From Chalciporus piperatus (taxonomy: Eukaryota; Basidiomycota; Agaricomycetes; Boletales; Boletaceae): a stretch of 64,000 bases of DNA. Under the pieces are notes generated by a model that ran no database searches, had not been told where the DNA came from, and worked only from the letters and a program-made list of their open reading frames with translations. Positions 11,556 to 20,627 of this stretch are shown in pieces. Numbering within the stretch: the first letter of the stretch is position 1; each line of letters begins with the position of its first letter. Position numbers and translations under genes: made by a program. The stretch lies in NCBI GenBank assembly GCA_038093975.1, contig JBBPTG010000043.1, positions 114,134 to 178,133 of the forward strand. The letters are read 5' to 3'.

Positions 11556-12998
11556 TTAGCCCAGCCAAATTTCGACTGGGTTCCCACCTGCCCCATTAAC
11601 TTGTGTCACTTTTCTAAAATGAATATTGATCTCCTTGGCTCGATCCCAGAGCGATCGCTCCTCAGAGTGTCGCTCTTTGTATCCCATCAGAACCATGGGC
11701 GGACGTCCATTTCGTTTGGATTTTGAGAAATCGATAAGTCGGGACAGCGTCCTAGTAAGGGCGGGGAAGGAAGACGTGTTGTACGTGACGTCGGCCATTC
11801 TGGATAATGTGACGTCAGAGGTGCCTACCTGGGAGAGGCCATCTACCAGTAAGACTAGGGGAAATGAATACGCACACAATCACGTCGATCCCGTCTTCGA
11901 ATTGGACCTCCATTGGGAGCGTTTCGTCTTCCCAGTCCAAGACTGCTGGATGGGGTTGATATTTGGACAGGAGCGCGCTGTTGGTAGTGATGTTTGATCG
12001 TATGACAGGGATTGCGGAAGCTGTTGTGATTGAGATCTCAGATGGGTGGGTCTGAGGTTGGCATGAGAGTGGTACTCACGAAGGTCGGTGGTTACGATCT
12101 GACCTGGGATGTCCAAGAGATCGAGCCTCGAACGAAGAATGGCGAGCGTGATCGCGACGATGCCCGTTCCTGCACCTGTGGGAGGGTGGATCGACGTCCG
12201 TCGCATCAGTGTTGCGACAGTGGAAGATGCAGTCTGCGTACCTAATTCCAAGATGTTGGCCCTCTCTGTACTGAAGAAAGATGCGCGTAGGTTGGAGACA
12301 TCCTGTCCAGAGTCTACCGTGCCCGCGAAGAGTTGTACGAGCCAGGAACTGAGTCCGATGCCGCTGTCCCATATTTTCTGAGCTGAGCGGTGTCAGTGGG
12401 TGTTCTTACCTTCCGACTGTATACAGTGCTTTGAGTTTACGGAACGTACCTTGTCAAGGTCAAACGACGTGTGCTCGATCACGTCGAACGTCGTCATCGG
12501 ACGCTCCGGATCAGGCACTTGCTGGTTTGTTGCCGCAAGAGGCAAGTCGTACGTCCTTACTATCTTTTCCTGCTTCTGCCCTCTGCTCTGTGGCCGATTC
12601 GTAAAGGTCACCGGCATGGACATCACTCCGAAAGGTATGCTCCCCAGATTCTCTTCACCAAGTCTGACCATGACCTCCTTCTTCGTCATTCCGCACGCCA
12701 AAACGAGTCTCCAGGCCTGTCCCTCTCGCAACAATTGCCTCGGCGGTCTCGGGACTGTGATCTCCTTATACGCCGTGGAGGTTCTCCAGGAAGTCAATTT
12801 CGCAGGTTTCGTGTGCACTGGAGTCAGCGGCGTCGGGAATTGGAGAGACCAGGAAAAGTAAATGTCGATGGGTGTACCGGATTCGAGGAATTCGGTCCGG
12901 AGGTCGTTGCATATCTGAGGAGTGATCAGGATTGGATCGTTTTGTTGGAGGGTTGTCTCCAGGGGCGGTGGACGTAGGAAAGATATGTAGTAAAACAT
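11556..12998 (-). CDS. Class I protein-lysine methyltransferase, METTL21/EFM type (Methyltransf_16)
   Basis: The start is the ATG at 12998 (MFYYISFLRPPPLETTL), 288 bases from the divergent rhomboid start; the stop is at 11556. After an N-terminal extension of about 190 residues comes the methyltransferase core: KIWDSGIGLSSWLVQLFAG, ANILELG, then AGTGIVAITLAILRSRLDLL (SAM-binding motif I), GQIVTTDL (motif II acidic residue) and MADVTYNTSSFPALTRTL (post-II D-V-x-Y-N/D motif). This set is typical of seven-beta-strand lysine methyltransferases that modify elongation factors, Hsp70 or VCP; which substrate applies here cannot be read from sequence. The last intron splits a Val codon (donor GTGCGT, acceptor ATCCAG, GT|A), putting IV before MADVTYN. 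Confidence 0.8.
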
Positions 12999-13286
12999 GT
13001 CACGAGCGTTGTACGTGTGGCCGAGCGAATGCACGTAACTATGTCGATTCGCGATTGAACGAACTTCAAGTGAACCTCTTCGGATATGTCGCTCGGTGGA
13101 GAGTTCCCAAACACGGAAACTACAGAAAAGGCTCTTTTGATCTACTTCAAGTTCCTCAGACCGAGATCTCGAGCATTGACTCAATGGATCCAAGTCATCA
13201 GCGCACACCGTGCTCTTAGAAGAGCCGCGTAACCTACAACTTTGCGTGTACTTCAAGCTAATTAGCCCCTGAGTGCCCATTACGTA
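12999..13286. promoter_or_regulatory. Divergent promoter, methyltransferase / rhomboid
   Basis: 288 bases lie between the two opposed start codons. No further genes are visible in this interval, so it must serve both directions. Confidence 0.45.
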
Positions 13287-14971
13287 ATGAATCAGAAAAG
13301 TTCGGGACCAGCGAATACGGACTCGTCATCGTCTTCGATGCTCTTGACCACGACTCGTCGACATTCCCTTCGCTCACTGCGTTCATTTATTGGGCACACG
13401 CAAAGTCGCTCGCTCTTTCAGACGTCGCAGAAATGGTTTCCTAGGGTTTCGAGAATTAATTCACAGTCGGGAACGACCCCAATACCAACCGCCCAGACTC
13501 TGCCACCGCCGCCTCCGAGTATGAACCAGGTTCTGAGCTTTGGGGAACGGATACAGAGACCAAGGATAGGACGACAGATCCTGGTGAGCATGAATGTTTC
13601 TCTTTGCGCTCTCTTAATCACACGCCTCGATAGTTCGCTTTCTGTGGATCCACGATTCTTTTCGCGCTTACAACCGACTGGACCGCGCGTGACAACGCTC
13701 AGTGGGCCGAACAAGCCAAACGTCTCTTGCCCTTCTTTCCGCTTCGACAAGTCACCACAGAGGATTTAAGAAAGATCAAATACCGTCTCCTGGGTCAAGT
13801 ACGTGCCTTCTTTCTTTCCATATCCTCAAAAGTCTAAAAGTCTAAACCACTTCGCTCGCACAGAAATTACAAAAGCAGCTCAGCGATCTTAAAGACAGGT
13901 TTACCTCATTTCCACAGACGGCCCGGAATATCCAGCTGTCCTTGTATGCTTTTTCAGCCCAGCTCTACCTCGATTCCAGCGAAGGCAGGCGACTTTGTTG
14001 GCAGATCGTGCAATTAAATGCGCTTGTCTTCTTGATGTGGAAAATACCTCGTTTGAACGGGTTCATGAACCGAGCGTTCATGCATGACCCGCTCTCGGGA
14101 AGATCGTACACACTCCTCACAAGTATCTTCAGGTGCGTATATCGTTGCAAGTTTCACTTTGGTATGACGAGACGATGTTCGAGCGGGTGTTAGTCATAAG
14201 AGTTTTCTTCATCTCGTTTTCAACTCGATGGCGTTGACGAGCTTTGGTGAGTGGTCATCTCGGTCAGTTCTGGTGAAATGGCTGATGGCATTGAACCTAG
14301 GAGGTGCTGTGGCTTATTATTTGCCACGAACCTCAACGGGCGGAGACGTGAGCGGAAACGGGCAATTCTTATTCTTCTTGATATCCGGTATGACCTTGCC
14401 CATCCCCCCCATACTCGTAGATTCACGATCGTCCCCTTCTCTACAGCCGGTCTCTTCTCCGGACTCGTTAGCCATATCGCCTCTGCAAAAATCCTTTACC
14501 CGCGAATGCTTTCCCACATCTCCAAACTTGCCGCCGTCCGTTCGTCCGCGGCAGCATCCGCCCTCATGGGAAACGTGGCACAGAAACCAGTTCGGGAGAT
14601 TTTACCCTCCTTGGGAGCATCTGGTGCCATTTATGCAGCTGTCACCCTCACCGCGTTGGCGTTCCCTGATACGAACGTTCAGTTGCTTTTGATACCCGTT
14701 GCTATACCGATCAGTTTTGGTGTCGGTGGACTCGTTTTGGCCGATATCGTTGGCGTGATTCGTGGATGGAAGTAAGTTGTCATCACTAGCTTCATAGACG
14801 ATTGCTCACGTTGGGGTTAGGTTGTTTGACCATTACGCACACCTTGGAGGGGCCGCTTACGGCGTACTTTATTATGCGTTTGGCAAAGACCTTTGGCATG
14901 CCTATCTAAAACACGCTGAAGAGGAACTTAAACAACTTGAACTGGAAGAACAAAGCCGCAAATCTTCGTAG
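13287..14971 (+). CDS. PCP1: Mitochondrial rhomboid intramembrane protease, Pcp1/PARL type
   Basis: The N-terminus is Ser/Arg-rich with TRRHSLRSLRSFIGHTQSRS, consistent with a mitochondrial presequence. Downstream exons give a first membrane segment after KIKYRLLGQ, the loop RLNGFMNRAFMHDP, the rhomboid signature GRSYTLLTSIF then SHKSFLHLVFNSM, the catalytic serine in GASGAIYAAVT, and the catalytic histidine in HYAHLGGAAYG. The protein ends in a Lys/Glu-rich tail and TAG at 14969. Family knowledge: Pcp1/PARL sits in the inner membrane and cleaves single-pass substrates such as Mgm1/OPA1 and cytochrome c peroxidase. Both catalytic residues are present, so it should be active. Several introns of about 50-60 bases interrupt the frame. 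Confidence 0.9.
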
Positions 14972-15207
14972 ATCACCTTGTTGGAGATGGCTCCCCCTTA
15001 CCTAGTACTATTCCTCACCACTCGTTTTCCGCACTCACGTCATGTCATACATAGCTAACTTAGCAGAAACAACATCGATTGCAAATATGTCAGCCTAACA
15101 TTGAAAAGATAAGAGCTACTAATACATGAACAAGACTTTTATTTACACGGCAGGGCACCATCAACTTGAAAGACTTTTTCAAATGGCAAAGATTTGGCGC
15201 TCACTGC

Positions 15208-15796
15208 TCACTGCTCAATAGTGATGCGCTTGGCCTCCTGCTGAGGCTGCGCCTTTGGGAAGGTCACATTCAACACGCCATGCTCCATCTTCGCCTTGAC
15301 GTCCTCGGGCTAGGCTCTCTCATCAGCAAGCTGAAGGTAACCCAACTCAGTCAAGGGGCACTCACCTTGGTTCCCAGAGGGAGCAACAAAATGCGAGAGA
15401 ATTTGCCCCAAGAACGTTCACGGACAGAATACCCCCTCTCATCACGCTCCTCTTCGGTGGTGGACTCGCCGGAGACGACGAGCCTGTCATTGTGGATGTC
15501 GATGGTGACGTTCTCGGGCTTCAAGCCGGGCAAGTCAAAGGTAGCGGTGACGGTGTTAGTCTCGCTGTCCTCGTGGACGTCCATTCTGCCGGTCACGTTG
15601 TCGTCAGTGACGGGTTCAAGTAGGGGGGAAAAAGGAGACTTTACCTAGGCCTGAAGACCTCGCGGCCTGCCTCGGGGGCAGCAACTTGAGCCCCGGTGGT
15701 GGTGGGGGTAGGGCGAACGAAACGAGAAGAGAACGCATCGTCGAAGAGACGATCGAACTCGGAGAAGGGGTCGTAGTAGAAACGCATCAGGGACAT
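15208..15796 (-). CDS. Small heat-shock protein, HSP20/alpha-crystallin family
   Basis: Three exons (15796-15645, 15585-15366, 15309-15208) join in frame to 157 residues, a typical fungal HSP20 length. The N-terminus is MSLMRFYYDPFSEFDRLFDD. The alpha-crystallin domain starts at RPRMDVHEDSETNTVTATFD and includes LPGLKPENVTIDIHNDRLVV and RSWGKFSRILLLPLGTK, then PEDVKAKMEHGVLNVTFPK; it ends KRITIEQ. There is no C-terminal extension after ITIEQ beyond the I-x-I-type anchor. These proteins form ATP-independent oligomers that hold unfolding clients. A TATA-like box lies about 80 bases upstream of the ATG. Confidence 0.92.
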
Positions 15797-15876
15797 GGTT
15801 GTTGTTGGATTGGCTGGCTGGCTTTGTTGGTGGTAGGAAAGAAAAGGGCAGATTCAGGAGCGTTCGGAGGTAGGAG

Positions 15877-15884
15877 TTTATATA
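15877..15884 (-). promoter_or_regulatory. TATA box of the HSP20 gene
   Basis: TATATAAA on the minus strand lies about 80 bases upstream of the HSP20 start codon, a suitable distance for a stress-inducible fungal promoter. No perfect nGAAnnTTCn heat-shock element array was found upstream by eye. Confidence 0.5.
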
Positions 15885-16134
15885 TCGATATCGACGTCAG
15901 TGATGATTCAGATGCCATTGCGGATGCCGGGTATGGTAACATGGGTGCCCCTGTATGATGAAGGCGGGTTGCGCCATCTTGGGGAAAGGCCTGGAATATG
16001 TCCCCATCCCTCCCACAGCATAGGCGCGGCCCGTCGCCAGATCAGTACCTGAAAGGCTGAAGGCTGCTACGCTCTATTGATATACAAATTGCGGTGAGTG
16101 GGCGCAAAATAGAGACGTTGGAGTAGAGTGGCTA

Positions 16135-16397
16135 TTGCTCTATGCGTGGGTAGTCCCACATTCGAAGAGACGACTCGATCCTTTGGGCGTCCAAGTTGCG
16201 CTTGGGTGACCTTGGGTTCCAAATGTGCGCGATTCCATAGCGGACGAAGCCGATTCCACATCTCCAGGATCCGGTGACCCTCTGATTGAGTCCTGGTTCC
16301 TCCGGAGACACTTTCAAGACACCCAGCGTCTTTACAAAGTTGTAGATGAAATCGCAGAGAAAGGGCCGTGAGAATTCGGTGCATGGTCCACATTGAT
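16135..16397 (-). pseudogene. Possible downstream fragment of the gene split by the retrotransposon
   Basis: Immediately outside the B2 repeat an open frame of about 85 codons (CGPCTEFSRPFLCDFIYNFV ... WDYPRIEQ) ends with TAG at 16132. It has the same orientation as the orphan exon on the other side of the element (22067-22208), so the two may be parts of one gene. I recognise no domain, and the frame could be chance. Confidence 0.25.
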
Positions 16398-16603
16398 CTC
16401 TTTGGATGTCGCTGCGGATAGACGGACGAAGTAGGAAGGTTGGATTGCTCGCAATCAAATGTACATGACAGGTTGACTAAACTATATGTCGCGGACGGCT
16501 ATTAAGTGAGAGCGAGGTGAGAGACAAAGATCGGGTGGAAGCGCGCAGCGCTTTCCGGTCCCAAACGAATGCAAGATCCTGTCGAGGGAGGCGTGAGCTG
16601 CGA
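16398..16603 (-). repeat. Terminal repeat B2
   Basis: This 206-bp direct repeat of 16882-17087 is the outer 3' end of the element. It ends with CCAAAGAG in element orientation, then host flank ATCAATG. Confidence 0.85.
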
Positions 16604-16733
16604 GGGCGGGTGGGACAAGCCTCGCAGGAAACGACTTCTCGGGAAATGCTATCGCGCTTGGGACCCCAGGCGGGAATGCATATTTGCGAGGCACCGAAAA
16701 ACGTGAGTTTGAGGTCAGGGCGTGGAGGGTGGG

Positions 16734-16882
16734 TGTGACGAAAAGAAGTGGCGAACGAGCGAGGATGGACGAGCGAGGTAGTGGAAGCACGGGAAGAAGA
16801 GGAAGTGCGCCGCTTACCTTCGCTTGTCCAAAGACAACACTCTGTGACTCCGCTCGTGCCTCGCTGCGTCACAGAGCCACAC
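16734..16882 (-). repeat. Internal repeat A2
   Basis: This 149-bp direct repeat of 21903-22051 sits next to B1, sharing one base. It contains a hairpin with 9-bp arms CTCTGTGAC (16840-16848) and GTCACAGAG (16868-16876). Confidence 0.88.
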
Positions 16883-17087
16883 TCTTTGGATGTCGCTGCG
16901 GATAGACGGACGAAGTAGGAAGGTTGGATTGCTCGCAATCAAATGTACATGACAGGTTGACTAAACTATATGTCGCGGACGGCTATTAAGTGAGAGCGAG
17001 GTGAGAGACAAAGATCGGGTGGAAGCGCGCAGCGCTTTCCGGTCCCAAACGAATGCAAGATCCTGTCGAGGGAGGCGTGAGCTGCGA
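16882..17087 (-). repeat. Internal repeat B1
   Basis: This 206-bp copy of B2 abuts A2, so B1-A2 recreates the junction that a circular intermediate would have between the outer ends. Confidence 0.88.
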
Positions 17088-17185
17088 AACCCAAAGAATA
17101 GGAGTGCGCCTGACGACGCAAGCAGCGAATGCCGCGATCCCAAAGACTAGGAGGGAGGCAAAGGATGATAATGGTACATACCGTT

Positions 17186-18853
17186 CTAGCCCCGGACAGG
17201 AGGGAGTGTATATCTGAGGAAAGAGTTGTGAAGGCTGGGATCTGCCTGCATGTATGGCGCGAGGATTTGCGCGTGGCGGCGCAAGTAGACGAGGAAGGCA
17301 TCACTTGCCCATCGACCCTTGACCTTGACAACGTCGAAGGGGATGTTCCGAAGAAGATATTCGAGTGTTGCGCCGATACGGATACCGTGTCCCTTCAGCG
17401 GTGTTATTCCGGCTTTCTTGCTCGCTGCGTCGAGCGTTTTCTGGAATTTTTGGCGAGTTAGGGGGCGAGCACCGCTTGTCGTGCGGTAAGTAAACAAATG
17501 CGAGTCGATTGCGGGCTTGTTTATTCTGAGGTGGTTGTTCAGAGCCTCCTGCGGGTCACTGGGCCCGTCTTGCCTTGCCCAGCTCACGTCTTCGCCGTCT
17601 GGGGCTGACTTTGTGCGGGGGAGGTGAAAGTTGGTGACCTCCAGCCCTTGGCGGTCGTGCTGGATTGAGACGTGTTTGGGGGTCACATGTACCTGAGGGT
17701 TGAAGGCGTTGAGGTTGTTGACCGTGAATTCGCCTGTTCGCGCCATGGCGAAAAAGGTGGTTGTGAGGCACGCGAATACGGCCGCGTCGAGGGGTAGGTT
17801 CAAGTCGAGATGCTCCTTTAGCGACGTGATCACGTCTACCGTGTACGGTTCGCGTGGGGGACGCTTTGAGGAGGGGGGGGCGAGGGTTTTAGAGGCTTTG
17901 AGTAATGCGTTTGTTTCGTCCTCGTTCAGTGTCCAGTTGAGGCCATGGATGATGTGCCATGCTCGAACTCCGCTGACGTAGTTTACGATTGTCGTGTTGG
18001 CGTATAGTCCGGCCATAGCGGCGATGAACATGGAGACGAGGTCGGGCGCGGCGGGCGCACGTTGGGTCTCCGGCACATTTTTTGCGTCGCAGAATACATG
18101 AAATGCGAGTAGACCTGATCCGTAAGTCTCCTTGGTGGAATTGGACCACGCGTGTGCGATGACATCGTAGAGCCGCTGCGTGTCTTCCTGTGCGAACGGA
18201 TGGAGGGAGGTACGAGGGGTCACGGGTTTCCAGGTGAGTAAACGTACTCGCGCGGAACACTGGGGGCGGAGCTCTGCCGGGTTGTGTGGCCCATCGCGGC
18301 TAGGTTCGCCAGATTGGTTTGTTGGGGTTGTGTGATTGCCGCTAGTACGCGCGTGAGCGATGGCGGCTGCCAGGCGGATTGGACGCTGGGTAGGGATTGT
18401 GGGAGGTGAGAGGTTCGGCGGAGGGGGCAGGAGAGTCGGCGATGAAGTGCGCGAGCTCGCTGGGGATCGGGAAGGGTGGTAATTGGAGATGTAGGGGGGG
18501 ATATATTCCGCGCGAGATAGTGTCGGCAGGGTTTTTTGCACTCTGCACATATTGGATGTGGAGGTTGCAGCCGGCTGCGCCCAGGGCGGTGTGAAGGCGT
18601 TTGAACACTTCGTTGGTGGGACGGTTTCGGCTTCGGCCCCTGCGCCATCCTTCGACGACGCCCTGGTTGTCTCCGTGGACCCGAAAATGAGCGTTGGAGG
18701 TTCCTGAGTTGAGGATGGCGAGGACGAGAAGCTCGAGGCCGACTGCCTCGGCCCAACCAATATCCCGGCCATCAGTTTGCCAATGTGGCCGTAGGTTCCA
18801 TGCTCTCCATCGCCCGCTAAGGGTAATGCCGATGCCGACTGAAGAGGATGCAT
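17186..18853 (-). CDS. Tyrosine recombinase of the retrotransposon
   Basis: The frame has an ATG at 18853 and 555 codons. The N-terminal 180 residues are Pro/Ser-rich. An N-terminal SAM-like core-binding domain follows (WSNSTKETYGSGLLAFHVFC, TIVNYVSGVRAWHIIHGLNW), then the catalytic domain with all expected residues: box A Arg in FFAMARTGEFTV, the H-x-x-R pair in GHGIRIGATLEYLL, the Trp/His position in VKGRWASDAFLVYLRRHAQI, and the nucleophile Tyr in APYMQ. In these elements the recombinase inserts a circular cDNA without target duplication. The frame overlaps the RT/RNase H frame by 512 bases, so it is probably expressed from its own start, by splicing or by recoding. Confidence 0.88.
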   Translation of the reverse strand: MHPLQSASALPLAGDGEHGTYGHIGKLMAGILVGPRQSASSFSSSPSSTQEPPTLIFGSTETTRASSKDGAGAEAETVPPTKCSNAFTPPWAQPAATSTSNMCRVQKTLPTLSRAEYIPPYISNYHPSRSPASSRTSSPTLLPPPPNLSPPTIPTQRPIRLAAAIAHARTSGNHTTPTNQSGEPSRDGPHNPAELRPQCSARVRLLTWKPVTPRTSLHPFAQEDTQRLYDVIAHAWSNSTKETYGSGLLAFHVFCDAKNVPETQRAPAAPDLVSMFIAAMAGLYANTTIVNYVSGVRAWHIIHGLNWTLNEDETNALLKASKTLAPPSSKRPPREPYTVDVITSLKEHLDLNLPLDAAVFACLTTTFFAMARTGEFTVNNLNAFNPQVHVTPKHVSIQHDRQGLEVTNFHLPRTKSAPDGEDVSWARQDGPSDPQEALNNHLRINKPAIDSHLFTYRTTSGARPLTRQKFQKTLDAASKKAGITPLKGHGIRIGATLEYLLRNIPFDVVKVKGRWASDAFLVYLRRHAQILAPYMQADPSLHNSFLRYTLPPVRG

Positions 18854-20627
18854 CCGAAAAGGCGGGGAGTTGGAGGATGGGTTTGGGGGAGGGTATTGGA
18901 AGGGGAATGGATGGGTTGGCGAGTTTTGTTCGCCACCATTTTATGTCCTCGAGCATGCCGCGTGGGGGTGTTCTTCGTTTGAAGGGTTCCTCGCCGAAAA
19001 TGCCTAGCATGGCCTCGAGGTTTGTTAGGTAAGGTTTCCCTTCTGGGAAGACGAGCGCAGCGTGTACGAGTTTTCCGTGGAGTTTCTGTACGTCCTCGAG
19101 CGTGTGTGTGCGCTCGAGGCTCCAGCCGTCGATGGCGTCCAGGTATTTGATTCGCTTCGCTTCGGCTAGTTGCACGGTGCGCTTTTTGAGATCCCAGGTG
19201 AAACCGATGAAGGTTGGAGTGTCCGAGAAGGGAATGTCCTTGGAGGGCTCCCAAGGGATCCCGAGGATATTGGATATGCGATCCACATCATGTAGGCCGT
19301 ACGTGAATCCGCGATCACTCTCTGGCTGTTGGGCTGTGTCAGGGAAATTTTTGAGCGGGGATTTGTAATCCTCATCATGCTCTTCTAGCTGCCCGTCTGG
19401 GAGGGCCGGGCCTGAGAACCACGATCGGCCACCCTTCACGGTATGTCCACCTTGGCGGGCGATGTTGATGGCTGTTTTGTTACGTTTGCTGTTGTAATCT
19501 GCTAGGGATGATCTAGGGATTCTGATGAAGAGATGGTCATCTACCCATCGAAGGATGGGTCCGATGCCATGCGCTCTCATGATGTCAGCACCTGCACCAC
19601 CAAGGCTGCCATAGATGCCCCCGGAGGCCGCGAATCCGAAACATATTGAAGTGTCCACAGCGAACTGAGTGTCAGATAAACGAACTATTAAGGCATGCCA
19701 TTGTGATGGGTGCAGGGGGACAGTACGATAAGCTTCAGCTACATCTCGAACCGCTCCTTGGGCGCCCTCGGGGAGACCCGAGAGAAGCAAAGATACTATG
19801 GGAAAGGTACTATAGGAGGAAGGGTACAGATCGGGGTTGATGCGCGAATTAATAGACGAGGAGGTAGGGGATGGAGAATGAGGGAAGGATAGGTTTTGCA
19901 CGAGCCGGAATTTGCCCGGTTTTCCCGGCTTGGGGACCAGGGACAGTGGGGATGTCTGAAAATGGCCTAATGTTGCCGCGATTTCAGCGGCCGAGTAGGG
20001 CCCGAGATATCTACCTTTGGTGAATTCTTTACGTACGATGTCGTCAAATATATCTTGATTTTTTTGGATAGTTGGGTTGTTGGGAGGTGTGAATGTACGT
20101 GATAGGGAGGGGATATTTGCGGTGAAACCGAATCGTAGTCCGTCGTGAATGTACGGGTATCGTTCTACAAGATTGAAGGATGCTAGGGCAGTTGCCCACG
20201 CGGCGGGGTTATAGGGAGTTAGGGCCCGGGCGCCTCTGCGCGCGAGGGCATCGCTGAGCGCCATGGTCGGGTTTTCCACAGCCAGAGCATTCATGCTTGG
20301 CAGCCTTATGGGGTAGTGCGCAGCTGTTGGGTTTCTGCCAATCATTGCATAACGTGGCACCGCTTCCGTCAATGAGGCGACCCTCGGTGGTGCGCCGCGT
20401 ATACGCGGGGGAACCGTCCCATAGCTGTGGGTTGTTGCATTCGTGCACTCTGTGGGGGTGCCGCCCGAGGCATACTGGGCAAGCTGATTTTGGATTGGAG
20501 GAAGTGTTGGGTGCGGCGTTGGAGGCACGGTGGCGGGGTTGGTGCGACGGGGAGGAGGGGTTCTGCGTCTGCGGGGTGGTGGGTTGTTGGCGAAAACGCG
20601 GGCGCGGTGACTGGGAGCGCGAGTCAC
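18342..20627 (-). CDS. Reverse transcriptase-RNase H of the retrotransposon
   Basis: The open frame spans 761 codons; its first true ATG is at 20345 (MIGRNPTAAHYPI), so codons before that need Gag readthrough, a frameshift or splicing. RT motifs are visible: PLSLVPKPGKPGKFRLVQNL, motif A in VRDVAEAYRTVPLHPSQWHA, FGFAASGGIYGSLG, and the active site in LRWVDDHLFI. RNase H follows with its acidic set: FSDASSSVGIGI, the Glu in GWAEAVGLELLVLAI, the Asp in HGDNQGVVEGWRRG, and the Asp in NPADTISRGIYPP. The frame overlaps Gag at the 5' end (20209-20627) and the recombinase at the 3' end. No internal stops are present. Confidence 0.88.
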   Translation of the reverse strand: MTRAPSHRARVFANNPPPRRRRTPPPRRTNPATVPPTPHPTLPPIQNQLAQYASGGTPTECTNATTHSYGTVPPRIRGAPPRVASLTEAVPRYAMIGRNPTAAHYPIRLPSMNALAVENPTMALSDALARRGARALTPYNPAAWATALASFNLVERYPYIHDGLRFGFTANIPSLSRTFTPPNNPTIQKNQDIFDDIVRKEFTKGRYLGPYSAAEIAATLGHFQTSPLSLVPKPGKPGKFRLVQNLSFPHSPSPTSSSINSRINPDLYPSSYSTFPIVSLLLSGLPEGAQGAVRDVAEAYRTVPLHPSQWHALIVRLSDTQFAVDTSICFGFAASGGIYGSLGGAGADIMRAHGIGPILRWVDDHLFIRIPRSSLADYNSKRNKTAINIARQGGHTVKGGRSWFSGPALPDGQLEEHDEDYKSPLKNFPDTAQQPESDRGFTYGLHDVDRISNILGIPWEPSKDIPFSDTPTFIGFTWDLKKRTVQLAEAKRIKYLDAIDGWSLERTHTLEDVQKLHGKLVHAALVFPEGKPYLTNLEAMLGIFGEEPFKRRTPPRGMLEDIKWWRTKLANPSIPLPIPSPKPILQLPAFSDASSSVGIGITLSGRWRAWNLRPHWQTDGRDIGWAEAVGLELLVLAILNSGTSNAHFRVHGDNQGVVEGWRRGRSRNRPTNEVFKRLHTALGAAGCNLHIQYVQSAKNPADTISRGIYPPLHLQLPPFPIPSELAHFIADSPAPSAEPLTSHNPYPASNPPGSRHRSRAY

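Noticed and set aside
12400..12977. Plus-strand frames of 150-170 codons
   Set aside because: They are antisense to the methyltransferase N-terminal exon and have no domain.
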